Shown in pieces: positions 53,094 to 64,000 of a stretch of DNA of 64,000 bases. Below the pieces are notes generated by a model that worked only from the letters and a program-made list of their open reading frames with translations, had not been told where the DNA came from and did not search any database. This DNA is from Hirudo medicinalis. Its lineage: Eukaryota; Annelida; Clitellata; Hirudinida; Hirudinidae. The translations under genes were made by a program, and so were the position numbers. How positions within the stretch are numbered: position 1 is the first letter of the stretch; each line of letters starts with the position of its first letter. The stretch is taken from the NCBI GenBank assembly GCA_011800805.1, contig MPNW01000037.1, forward strand, positions 75,585 through 139,584. Reading direction: 5' to 3'.

Positions 53094-56000
53094 TCAGCAC
53101 CAATTCTCTTCCTCACTATCAAGAGAATCTCTTCGCATGGGAATATTTCTGGTCTCTTGTTTTCTTTGATCCATTTCAAAACTTCTTTTGTTGTGCGAAT
53201 GAAAGATGGCGCCCTGTCGATTCTTGTCGCCATGACGTCTTTGGTCGTCTTGACGACGGTCTATGCCCTTGGATCTACTAGATGGATTCGTAGGGATTCT
53301 AGGGGTGCCCTGATGGCGATGTTGTTGTTGTTGTTGTTGCTTTCGCATTTGAGCCATGTTGCTCGTTGCAGTGGACGGTGGGTAAGTCGCTTTAACAACA
53401 ACATTTCAAATTTTCAGAATTTTGAAATTGAATTAAAGTTAATCTGGCATAATTTTGATTCAATTATAGTTGATTAAAACGATTACAGTCGAAAGAATCT
53501 TCAGCTTCCTGCCAGCAATCTTCCTCCTCATCCTCATCGTCAGCGGCAGACCTCGACGGAGATGAACTGAGTTTTGGAAAATTGATGACAGAAGACGTAG
53601 GAGAAGTTCTTCCGTCCTGGAAGGTTGGTGATGGGAGTACTTTTGGCATCCTGTGAAGTCTAGGGTAGCGACGATTGTGGCCGGAATTCATCAGGTTGAG
53701 TTCGAGAGGCAAAGGTCGTTGCCTGGTTTTCGAATGATGACTTTGAACAACTTTCCCAGAGGGTTTCCTGCCGTCCAGAGAACATGCTACGGGACTTGGG
53801 CTTCTTGATCTGTCTGTAAGGTTTGTGTTACCGTAAAACTGTGAGCAACTTGTGGGAAGGGCATGAGGTGATGGGGTGAGTGATCTCTCCTCGAGAGAAG
53901 TGTTTCTCTTCAGGTCAGGCTCGTGGTCCTTGGCTTTCAACCCTTGACCTATCTCTGGAACTTCGGACAAGTTGGTGCTTTTGTGGCGCTTCGGCAGCCT
54001 TGTTGGGCGTCTTCCGTGCCTTGCCTGAGACTTTCTGGCTGGAAGCAAAAGACATTTTGATGCAATTTGTAAATAATTTTTAAACTGGTGCTTATTTTAT
54101 TAATGCAGAATGTCGAAAATACAAACAACGAATCACTTTTTCTATTTCTGTCTGAAAAAGCTACTATCTGAAAAGTTAAACCAATAAAGAAATATGCCTA
54201 TTTCGGATTGCTCAGCAAAAACTGAATGGTCTCGCATACGGGGTTGTTGAATCCAGTTGTTGTTGTTGTACTGCTGCTGCTGTTGTTGATCGTAAAGAAA
54301 TTTCATGTTGTATTGTTGGTTCCATTGTTGCTCGATTTGTTTCGGTTGTTGCTGTGGCAGGAAGTTGTATTGATTCATCGCGGCACTTGGAAAATTCCCT
54401 GCTGATTGAATTATGCCCTGCTGGTCTTGAAATTGATCCGAAAACCCCCCTCGCATGGCATAACCTTCTTGGGTCTGATGATGACCAAAGGGATGATTGT
54501 TCGGTTGATCGTGGCTGAGTGATTGAAGATTGATGTTCGGTTGTGAGGTTATCAAGGTCGTTATGGTTGCCACGTCGTTTCCGCAAGATGACATGGAGGT
54601 CTGGGCCTTGAGGCGGGCATTGGCTGGACCGTCCGAGGTAGGAGTGGCCAGCTCCTGGAGAGTTCTTGAATTTGGTGGAGTGGAGGATACCAGATTGCTG
54701 AAGGCACTTGCAACAGATTTATTGAAAGATGAGAAGAGTGAACCCAGAGATTTTGTCAGAGTAGCTGAAGTGGAGTTGGTGATTTTGATGGTTTTGATTT
54801 CTATGGGGTCCTCGGTCGAAGCCTGGGACTGGTCCAAAATGTTGAAAGATTGAGGCTGAGTAAGCTGGTTGCTTGATTGAAATGAAAACGACTGATTGGT
54901 TGATTGAAATGATTGATCTGGGTCTTGCGAGAGAGGAACCATTCTAGTGATTGTAGGGATTCTGTCATAGGGAAGATAGTCTTGAGGGTATTGATGTTGT
55001 TGTTGATGTTGTGCATTCAGTTGGTAGGATGATCGTTGCTGTGGCTGAATGTTGTTGTTGTACGTTGGGTCGTCCTGGAGCAGAAAAGATGCAGGTGTCG
55101 TGATAATCTGACAACAAAATTGATTATCAAACAGTTATATAATTTATCAATATATTTATTACTTATTCATGTTTAATTTTTAAATTCTCATTTGGTCGAA
55201 TTTAATTAAACTCATGATTAATAATAATTAACATGATAAATAATTCAAATTAAATTAACATTTATTAATAAGTACTGTTAATCACGAATGCTAACTTCCG
55301 ATTGATTGAAGCGAACCGGTGAAGTTCCCGCATCGACCTTGTTGTGGCTTTCAAAATTTGGAAAATTTGAAGAGGACTGGACTGTCAACAATTTCTGAAA
55401 CTAAATATTTTGTTGATTTTTATTTGCATAAAATGTTTTTGACATCAGGAAATTTTGAAGTTCAAACCTGTTCGTTCTGCAGGTTAACTTGATCGTACCT
55501 CAGATTCATTTTGTCTTGTGGATAAGGATCGTCCGTTTGTTTCGAATTGTTGAGGCTACAAAAATCAAGATGCACGATTTAAATAATGTGAGTAATACAA
55601 ATAATTGAATATTAGTAATTATTACCAACTTATTTACGTTGAAGTGGCACATTTGAAGCAAATTAATTTGAACTCAAATAAAATTTTAGCTATTAAATAT
55701 TTTAGTTCCGTCACTCGCAATGCAGCAATGCAATTTCCGAAAGGATCACTTTGAAATAAAGAGGTTATTACCTTTAAATTTATTTTGTTTTAACTACTAC
55801 TACTACTGTTATTATTAATTGCTTGATAATGTCACTTAAAATTATACAGTCACTTGTAAGAAGATCCCTTCTTGAAAGGTTCACTTTGTTCGCTACCGAT
55901 GTTGTACAAACATTCCGATGATTGATTGAAACCTTTCATGTCGAAAATCTTTTGCAAGATGTTTGGTCTCTGACGAATAATTCTATGATTTGATAACATT

Positions 56001-58643
56001 ACATTGCAACGTACATTTTAATGTTAGCACTAAAAACATACGCTTGATATAAATATCCACCCATAAGCAAGTTTATCCACCCGTCGTCATTAAAATAAAT
56101 ACACTAATGTAATTCTTAACAAGAAATGTAAAAATAGTTTTGACGTTCATTTAAATATCTAATGTCGAAGCAATAATAAAATGAAAAGTATTTGCAAGTA
56201 ACTCACATCTTTATCGATGTTCTTATCAAGATTCGTCTGTGGGTTTCAGAGATACGAGATAAATTTGAATTTATTTTTCATAAGTTCATTAATAAAAAAA
56301 AATTGAACAATTATTGATCTTGCTGACCATTCCATTGGAGGACTTATTCAATTTGAACGCCTTCCAATTCTCCGCAATCAACAGACCCGCATAAATTTTT
56401 CCAACCGTCATCTTCTGGGGTCCCAAATCTATCAGGAAATATTCCGTTATTATAAATGTATAAAATTAATTAATTATTACAGATAATTTATTTAAATGAA
56501 GTGAAACAGTTCACCTTCGTTACTGGGCACCAGCAGGTGTAGCATCTTCCGAGACTCAATTGGCCACAACTTTTTTATGGTTTCCTGCAGGGCTTCGTCG
56601 TTCTTGTTCATTTCGTCGGCTGAATGTAATCGAATTGCACTTGTTTTAATGTTATTAAGTCATGTCACCAGCCTTCATGTTACTGCTAATCCATGTAATG
56701 TAATTTAGCCAACATTGTTGTGGAACGAATGAAGCTAATAACACTGATATCATCATCGTCATCACCTGGTCCCATTCTTACAGCAAGTGACTCTCTCACG
56801 AGGGCGAACAGGGTCGTAGCGAAGTGAACCCTGCCCTTTTCGTCCACTGGCATGTTCATCCTTATGAGCTTCTGAAGAATAAATGTTCAATAATTCTTAG
56901 GGCAATCCTAGTAATAATTAAATCATGTGATATTAATAACAACAGACATGGCATAAAATATAAATGTACTTCATTGATATAGCGCCATTTGCATCAGAAA
57001 CGCTTTTTGTTAATCACTTATATAGCGCTTCACAAGGGCGCCAGCGGCAGTGCAGGCTGGGTTTCGAACACGACACATTACAACTGTTGCCATTACCACC
57101 ACACGCATTAACGCAACCCATTCGGCCAATCATATTTTAAAAATGATATTCACACAAACATTATGCAAAATATTTGCAAACAGATTTAACTATTTATGAT
57201 TTGAAATCGTACAATTTAAGTAATTAATGATTAGAATAATAAAAAGGTAATGCTTTGTTCGGCTTACTCGATAAGCAAGTCTGTATGGACATTTTTTACC
57301 AAAGCCCACTGGCGGCTCCATATTCCTCATCATGTCGTACATGTCAGCAACAGATATCTTGTACCTGAATATAATAATAATAAAATTAATAATAATAATA
57401 AATTTAATTTTAACAGAATTATTGCTGCAGTTATTTTATTAATAATAACATGCAAGCATGAACATACGTGGCTTCTGGGTCGTACTCTGCCCACACTCTT
57501 ATGAACTCATCGAGGTGGTGAGGACCCAAAATTGAAGAATCCCTTGTCAAGTAGTCGAAGTTGTCCATGATGACAGCAACGAAGAGGTTCAGCATCTGGA
57601 CGGATGGACAAAAGGAGTGTATGGATTAGTATTACTCTGATGAGAAGCCAATCGATATTATTGACTAAATATTTCTAACGAGAAATGAACAGAAGAAGAT
57701 GAAGGAAACAAAATATGGCACAGCAATGTCAAGTCCACAGCTGTTTGGTCTCATATTGGTTGCATCGGGATCGCAAGGTTTCTTGGCCATGCAGGACAGC
57801 ATTATCTGCTGCCAACTCTCACCTGTGGCACACCTGCACGGGTTCAAAATTGAATCAGACGACGTTCTTATTATTTGAAAAGAAGGCAAACTGAAATTAA
57901 GTCATTAATTAAAAGAAATTTTATTAATACCGAAACAATAAAAGGACTCCATTGAAGAACGTCCTGAAGTTGTTATGTCTGTTGATATCCGTGCTCTCCT
58001 TCAGTGCTATGTTACCAAAGATCTTAAAGAAGCAAATGGGGTACCGAGTTAATATTTACCAGTTATTCTAAAAATTAAGAGTTATTGCTTCATACAATTG
58101 ATACAAACGAAAAATCGTTTTGTTAAAAATCAATTTGTTGAAATATAATTTTTTAAATGAATTTTAAACTTGGTTTCATTAAACAATGAAAAATATTACA
58201 AAGGTTACGATTAGTTGCTATGGAAATATTTTGTTTATTTCTGAAGACCTGCATTCCAATGATGGCGTAGATGAAGAAGAGCATGGCTATGAGCAGAATG
58301 ACATAAGGAAGAGCCTGGAAGGAAGACTTGGTTTACTTTGTCATCAATAATTGCTTATTTAATAAGTTTATATTCATGTTCTAAATACGAGTTTACATAA
58401 TGACAAAACATTCATGTAAGTGTTTACCTTAAAAGATTGAACAAAGGTCCACAGAAGAATCCTGATTGTGTAACCTTGTCTCAAAAGTTTTATCAGCCTG
58501 GCTGCTCTGAACAGCCTGAGGAAGCCAATGTTGATCGTACTTGACTGTGGCAAATTAAAATTAAAAATTAAAATGGTTTAATATTATATTACTAGCGCCT
58601 CTGACGCTATGCAAATGGCATATTACAAATTAACTATTATCAA

Positions 58644-58676
<33 letters not shown>

Positions 58677-61600
58677 CATTATCATCATCATCATCATCGT
58701 CGTCGTCATCATCAACATCATCGTCATCATCATCATTATCATTATTATTACTATTATTATTATTATTATCATTATTATTATTATTATCATTATTATTAGT
58801 GGTAGTGGCAGTAGATTTGAATAAAAAGAACTTCAGTCTGATTGGTTGTTCCGTTCAATTTGACATAAATTTGTCAAAAAGCAATAAATATTATAATAAA
58901 TAATTGCAAAAATAAATATTGTTACAACAACGAAAACAACACGACAGAAACAACAGCAACCACTAAAATCTAACATCGTGCACTCCTTGTCCGCAGAAGG
59001 TGAATATGACTTCGGCGCTGCTCCCGAGAACTGTTATGAAATCAAAGACGTTCCATGAATCTTTAAAATAGACCTGTGGAAGATGATGATGATGATGAAT
59101 CTGGTGATGATGATGCTGATGGTGGTGATGATGATAGCAGTGATCAAATTAATTTGTTACGACTGAAAATTATGTCACCAAATCAGGAATTGTTGAAATT
59201 GTTAAAATAAATAAGTAAATAATTTTAATAAAATAAGTTGAAATTTTGCCGAATTAATGTAAATTTTATAAATTTAATTTCTATAAAGGCATGCAATGCT
59301 AATGTTTTCCAGACTCAAGTCGATGTTGAACCAGCAATTACACACCAGCAATTATTGTTGTCATTCAAGTTGTCGTTATAATTGTTGTTATTGTTGTTAT
59401 TATCAATATTATTGTTATTATTATGTTGTTATCAACAAACCTTCGGTCCGAAAGCAGTGATCTTGAGAAATGCTTCAACCATGAAAGAGAAAGTAAATCC
59501 CATGTTCAGGTAAGTGAGCACAGCTGTGTATGCTAGGTATGTCTTTTCGTTCTCTTGCTTCTTTGGGTATTGGTAGAACTGTGGCAACGAATTAATATTT
59601 GCAAATGATGAGAATAAAACATTGTGTGTAATAATTAATAATTATTGATTTAATAATCTAATATTGCTACAGATTTAATATTTAGTCATGACTAAACATC
59701 ACCATTGTCAAACATGAGCATGACAACAACCTTCATCATGAGGAGGACAGTGTTGAATACAATCATAGCCATGATGAGATACTCAAAAGCAGGCGATACA
59801 ACCATCTTCCAAATGTAGAACCTCAATGAATGCTTGTTCTTTGGCATGTACCGAGACATTGGACGAGCGTTTATCACAAAATCAATGCACTGTTTCTATT
59901 AGGTAATCAAATTGTTTTTAATCATTACGATCACAGTCATCGGAATGTTAATATTTCGAATTTGGGTTATCATTTGCTTTTCTTTCTTAATACACACTTT
60001 TCGATTTGTTTATTCAGATTATTTCTAAAATATATATAAATATAAAAATATAAATAAAATAAAAATTAAATTGAAAAAAGAAAAAGCAATTTAACCGGAT
60101 TGGTGACAATAACATGTTGACAATGTCAATGTAATCCACCTGATTCTTGTCCATCTCCTGATCTTCAAGTTCGTGTTCTCCTTGTTCCTGGAAAGTGATG
60201 ATGATGAGGGCAACGAAGATGTTGATGAAGAAGAAGGGAAAGACAATAAAGTAGATGATGTAGAATATGGCCATCTGCATTCTGTAGCCTGGTAGAGGTC
60301 CCTCATCTCTGTTCGTGGCGTCAATGGAATTCCTCAGGACTCTGTTTTCAATTTGAAAAATTAATAAAAAATGACATCGTTTGTAATTTGTAAAACTCTC
60401 GATTATTTTTCTTCGAAATACCTTTTGAATTACAATGAGATGCATTTAATGATTTCAAAAAATAAAAAATAAAATTAATTAATAACACAAAAAACTAACA
60501 GAGGCCATCCTTCACCAGTCTGAACAACAAAGAGAGTCAGCATGGCTTTGGCCACGTTGTCGTAGTTGAACTCCCTCCGATCCCACAAACGTGGTTTTAC
60601 CTCAGGCACATATTCGTTCCTCACCAGTTTGTACTCAAAGAATTCACCTCTGCATGGTGATGAAGGTGATGCAGTGGATTTGGTAGAAATGAATTCCGTA
60701 CTTCCACGATTTTGTTATCGTAATAAATAAATTTAATAATTCGTAGTTATTTATTTAGACGTTATAGAATAATATTTATAAATCACGAACTTGCAGTCTG
60801 GTTTGATCATTTTCGATTCATCAGTGCAAAAGAAGAATTTTCCTTTGAACAGTTGGACAGCTATGACGGCGAATATGAACTGGAACAGCATGTAGACGAT
60901 CATGATGTTGACTACGTTCTTCAGAGAGTTGACCACGCATTCAAAGACGGCCTAGATGAAGAGCACGATTACTCTGAATTATGTCATTCTTACAATATTT
61001 ACGTCCAATAAAACAAAATTGTCTTTGTCGTGTGGACGCATTGTTATTCCATTATTTTTAAGAATGTTAAAAGTATTTTGATAAATCTCCACCTTAAGCT
61101 TAGGCACCCTGTTGATGGTCTTGAGTGGCCTCAAGACCCTGAGAACTCTTAACGATTTGATGGTGTTGAGGTTTTTGCTGGCCGAGTTTGTGTCTCCTCT
61201 GAAGAATAATTATTAAAATAAAACGTAGATTAAATATAAAAACATGTACAACTCTATTTCTACAACAATAATAATAATAATAATAATATTTTGTGCATAA
61301 AGCAATCGAAATCTTTAAGGACCAATCCAGCCCTTTGTAAACAATGTGTTAAATATCGAAGCAGTGACAATTGAACCAACGAAAATGCAAAGGCCACAAG
61401 GGCACAAATGACAACTGTGGCGTCAAGGATGTTCCATAGGTCCCTGCAGTAAGAACCAGGGTGGAACAGCACCCCTTGATTAATCACCTGTTTTTGGAAA
61501 AAAATACTTAATTATTTGAAACTTTATGTAGCATTTTTCAGATATGAACAACTGTCACCGACGACATTATGAACCAAAAAAAAGACATTATGGGCGTCGT

Positions 61601-62567
61601 AAAATAATCACATGAACAGAACAAAGCAATGTACATCAAATCCATATCTATCAAGCAGGCACTCATATCTCTAGTCTCTGAAAAGCCAATCCGTCCACCT
61701 TCAAAATCATCTCCACTGTGAAGACTCCGGTGAATACGAAATCAAAATAGTTGAGGATTTCGTTTCTCGTCGAGTGCTCGTGGACAGGGTCTTCGGCTGC
61801 CAAAGCGATGCTTGAGGCACAAATGACGATCATAATGAACAGGTCGAAGTATCGCAAGTTCACCACGAAGTGGCAAAACCTCGGATTCTGATGGAAAAGG
61901 TTTCGGTGGTGATGAACATTTCTGATAAGAATGATGAGATTTGTGATAGTGATAGTGATGGCTGTGATGATAAGCACGGTTCGGGCATTATCGTAGACAA
62001 TCTGAACTTTGAAATATTCCAACAGTGTTATACTGACGGATTAGTTGAGCCCAATATGAACATGGAGCTGTAGGGCAGCATGGGCTTCGGCCCCTCAAAT
62101 CCGCTTCCTGCTTCTTCACTTTCTAAAGAAAATTGTAAAATTTAAATTGTAAATAGTTAATTTATTCAATTAACTGTCTGTTTGTTACTAAGTTAAAAGT
62201 TCGACTGAAAAAAGCAGTTTGACTTTCACACTTCTTCCCTGATATCCTCATGATACTTACAATTATAATTGTAAAATAAATAAATAAACAAACAAGTATA
62301 ATTGGATTGAAAACTTAAAAGAAACTATTAAAAATTATTAAAAATTAAATAGTACTTATTTCCCGTAAATTGTCTTAATATTTTGTATTCTTGTCCTCTC
62401 TTGTTTTTATATTCTTTCATCCATTCAAATGTATTTACGTCTGTCAGCTTCCTAGCAACAACAGAAACAGTTCGATGCACCTCTTTAAGGAATTGACTTC
62501 CTTACAAATAAATTACAAACCTTCATGAACAGTTGCAAGATTGTTTATTTTAGACAACAGAATATTG

Positions 62568-62600
<33 letters not shown>

Positions 62601-63957
62601 TAAATTTTGACTAATTAATTCCAAATTGATACATGCTCACCTTCAGAGTTTGATGAATTTGATTCCAGGCTGTTTTGACTTGTTGTCATTTTCACTCCTT
62701 CAAGTCTTCTCAGTGATGCCTCCATGTTGTTCTTGTTGTAAGAGCTTCCGAATGTTATGCTGCAGTGGATAATTCAAGGAAATATATTACTGAAATTGTT
62801 CCGCTTTAAAAGTGTGTTATCCTAAAATAAGATATTATGACATAATAAGATAATAATGCGTGCAGGTTGGCCGAATGGGTTGCGTTCCTGCATGCGGTCT
62901 TAATAGCAACAGTCGTAATGTGTCGTGTTCGCAACCCAGCCTGCACCGCCAGGGAGCGCCCTCGGGTAGGGGCGCTATATAAATGGTAGATCGATTAAAG
63001 TGCCTTCACATCCCATTCGGATACAAANCGCAACCCAGCCTGCACCGCCAGGGAGCGCCCTCGGGTAGGGGCGCTATATAAATGGTAGATCGATTAAAGT
63101 GCCTTCACATCCCATTCGGATACAAAAGGCACTCAAAATATCGGCTAAATACACACAAAAAAAGTAGTAATTATGACAGATTTGTTCAATTTGCTGCAAA
63201 AAATTATTATCAAAATTTTTTCGAATGAATATTACCATCAAGTAGAACAATGTGAGGTGCCATTATGAAAGAACTTACAACAACGTCAACAAAGCAACGT
63301 TCAACTAACATGTTGAAATTGTTGGTCTTTGGATCCAGGTTATTCTGAGGACTCGGAGGGCAGATGTTGACGTGAGGAGGGTTGATGCTTCCAGGGAGGC
63401 TGCTTGGAAGGTTTGAGATGCACACACCTTCCTTTTCCAGCTCCTTCAAACGCCTCTGGAAATTTTTTTAAATTTTATAATCATTTTATTTAATATTTTT
63501 TATATTGATATATTTCTCGCGAATCGAATGTCAGTGGATATTTAATTAACGTTTATTTATTTTTGTCGGACGCATTTAGCATCGCGATGCTACTCAGTTA
63601 TATCAAGATATTATGCTCTAAGTGAATGCTGTTATTCATAGTACACTCCACCTGCTCTTCCTGCTCCTCTTCAGCAGCCGTCAACTCTTGAGCATTGGCC
63701 AAGTTGTCCACAGCTATGGCCAGGAACACGTTCAAAAGGGTATCTAAGTGGGTAGTAAATTATCCGTAAGTAGTAATAAATAGTAAGATTACTTTGTTAT
63801 AATTGTTGAAAAATAATAATTTTTAAATCAACTTACAGTTTCCAAAAAGAACCAGGATGATGAAGTACACGGAATAAAGCATTCCCCACTTGTTGATTCC
63901 ACCCTGAGATTTGATGGCATAAAACATGACTTCATTCCAATCCTCACCTGTCAACAC
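53094..63957 (-). CDS. CACNA1-like (Cav2): Cav2-type voltage-gated calcium channel alpha-1 subunit, partial (5' end beyond window)
   Basis: Minus-strand exons: 63957-63837, 63743-63652, 63455-63279, 62759-62641, 62122-62038, 61879-61699, 61487-61381, 61198-61093, 60951-60791, 60649-60500, 60341-60140, 59889-59731, 59578-59441, 59073-58975, 58544-58428, 58314-58249, 58022-57931, 57833-57680, 57595-57468, 57364-57268, 56871-56766, 56619-56515, 56428-56328, 56236-56207, 55969-55854, 55555-55468, 55394-55296, 55107-54240, 54038-53487, 53389-53094. Pore Glu residues are present in domains II (TGEDWN), III (TGEGWP) and IV (TGESWQ), so it is a high-voltage-activated calcium channel. [20 protein letters not shown] (II-S6) and [10 protein letters not shown] mark Cav2. 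III-S4, IV-S4, the EF-hand region and IQ region ([11 protein letters not shown]) are all present. The Gln/Ser-rich tail contains VINFPKL and ends SEEENWC, the Cav2 PDZ-ligand type. Only the junction 63279/62759 has a phase conflict. Confidence 0.92.
56963..57132 (-). mobile_element. tRNA-derived SINE, copy 2 (in a Cav2 intron)
   Basis: On the minus strand: ttggccgaatgggttgcgtt (A box), tgtcgtgttcgaaacccagc (B box), agcgctatataagtg and a degenerate tail. Same element as 186-390, inserted between Cav2 exons. Confidence 0.82.
58593..58801. repeat. SINE/LINE tail fragment followed by TTA/TCA microsatellite
   Basis: tagcgcctctgacgctatgcaaatgg (tail motif 58595-58607) precedes a long run of att/atc triplets (58636-58800) in a Cav2 intron. 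Its long Ile-rich open frame is an artefact of the microsatellite. Confidence 0.75.
62861..63127 (+). mobile_element. tRNA-derived SINE, copy 3, with duplicated 3' half
   Basis: A box (ttggccgaatgggttgcg) and a mutated B box (gtgttcgcaacc) precede gggagcgccctcgggtaggg and gcgctatataaatgg. The 3' half plus flank (62930-63027) is repeated exactly at 63029-63126, with one n between. The gcgcctctgacgc tail is absent. It sits in a Cav2 intron on the strand opposite the gene. Confidence 0.82.
63028..63028. other. Single n between exact 98-base duplicates
   Basis: The n separates two identical 98-base copies, the pattern left when overlapping contig ends are placed end to end rather than merged. 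Confidence 0.75.
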
Positions 63958-64000
63958 CTGAGCACGAGTAAAGGTAAAGGTTAGAGCCAATCACCCAAGC

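Noticed and set aside
58609..58824. Ile-rich open frame resembling membrane helices
   Set aside because: It is a translation of an ATT/ATC microsatellite in an intron.

Overview
The window is nuclear DNA from an AT-rich, intron-rich animal genome with short exons, GT-AG introns, many simple repeats and a gene roughly every 6-8 kb. A mir-9/mir-79 hairpin (minus strand, 37753-37836) together with Cav2, Cav1, smoothelin-type, p140Cap/SKT-type and BRI3-type genes points to a bilaterian. The compact layout and abundant tRNA-derived SINEs would suit an invertebrate deuterostome such as a tunicate, but that placement is a guess.

Layout from left to right. (1) 433-6693 (+): 3' part of a VWDE-like receptor (vWD domain, EGF, membrane anchor) with two alternative last exons, each encoding a different transmembrane segment. 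(2) 7736-9161 (+): a short paralogue that keeps only signal peptide and D8C domain, followed by a LINE 3' fragment. (3) 10494-12894 (+): a PDZ protein with a long unrecognised tail. (4) 13480-16330 (-): a gene ending in a smoothelin-type calponin-homology domain, containing a 160-base assembly gap. (5) 18238-24878 (+): a complete secreted VWDE-like paralogue in 16 exons. (6) 27043-33268 (+): a p140Cap/SKT (SRCIN1/KIAA1217) family gene with one apparent frame break. (7) 33449-34432 (-): a single-exon, divergent Kir potassium channel. (8) 35924-36548 (+): a BRI3-like membrane protein. (9) 36549-45600: a long gene-poor stretch with the mir-9/79 locus and minisatellites. (10) 45617-46883 (+): four exons of a Cav1-type domain III, isolated in repeat-rich DNA between two single-n positions. 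(11) 53094 to beyond the right edge (-): a Cav2-type calcium channel from the domain II pore to a C-terminus ending E-N-W-C.

Exon models were built by hand from reading frame, GT-AG sites and matching intron phase; most join without a phase conflict and exceptions are stated. The three VWDE-like genes are tandem duplicates: equivalent exons have identical lengths (333, 225 and 71 bases) yet the products differ (membrane-bound, D8C-only, secreted). The other genes are not obviously a functional unit, although Cav2, the Kir channel and p140Cap are all classes used in excitable or synaptic cells. I found no unknown multi-gene system. The best leads are the alternative membrane exons, the mir-9/79 locus, the 3' tail shared by the SINEs and the LINE, and the stray Cav1 fragment.
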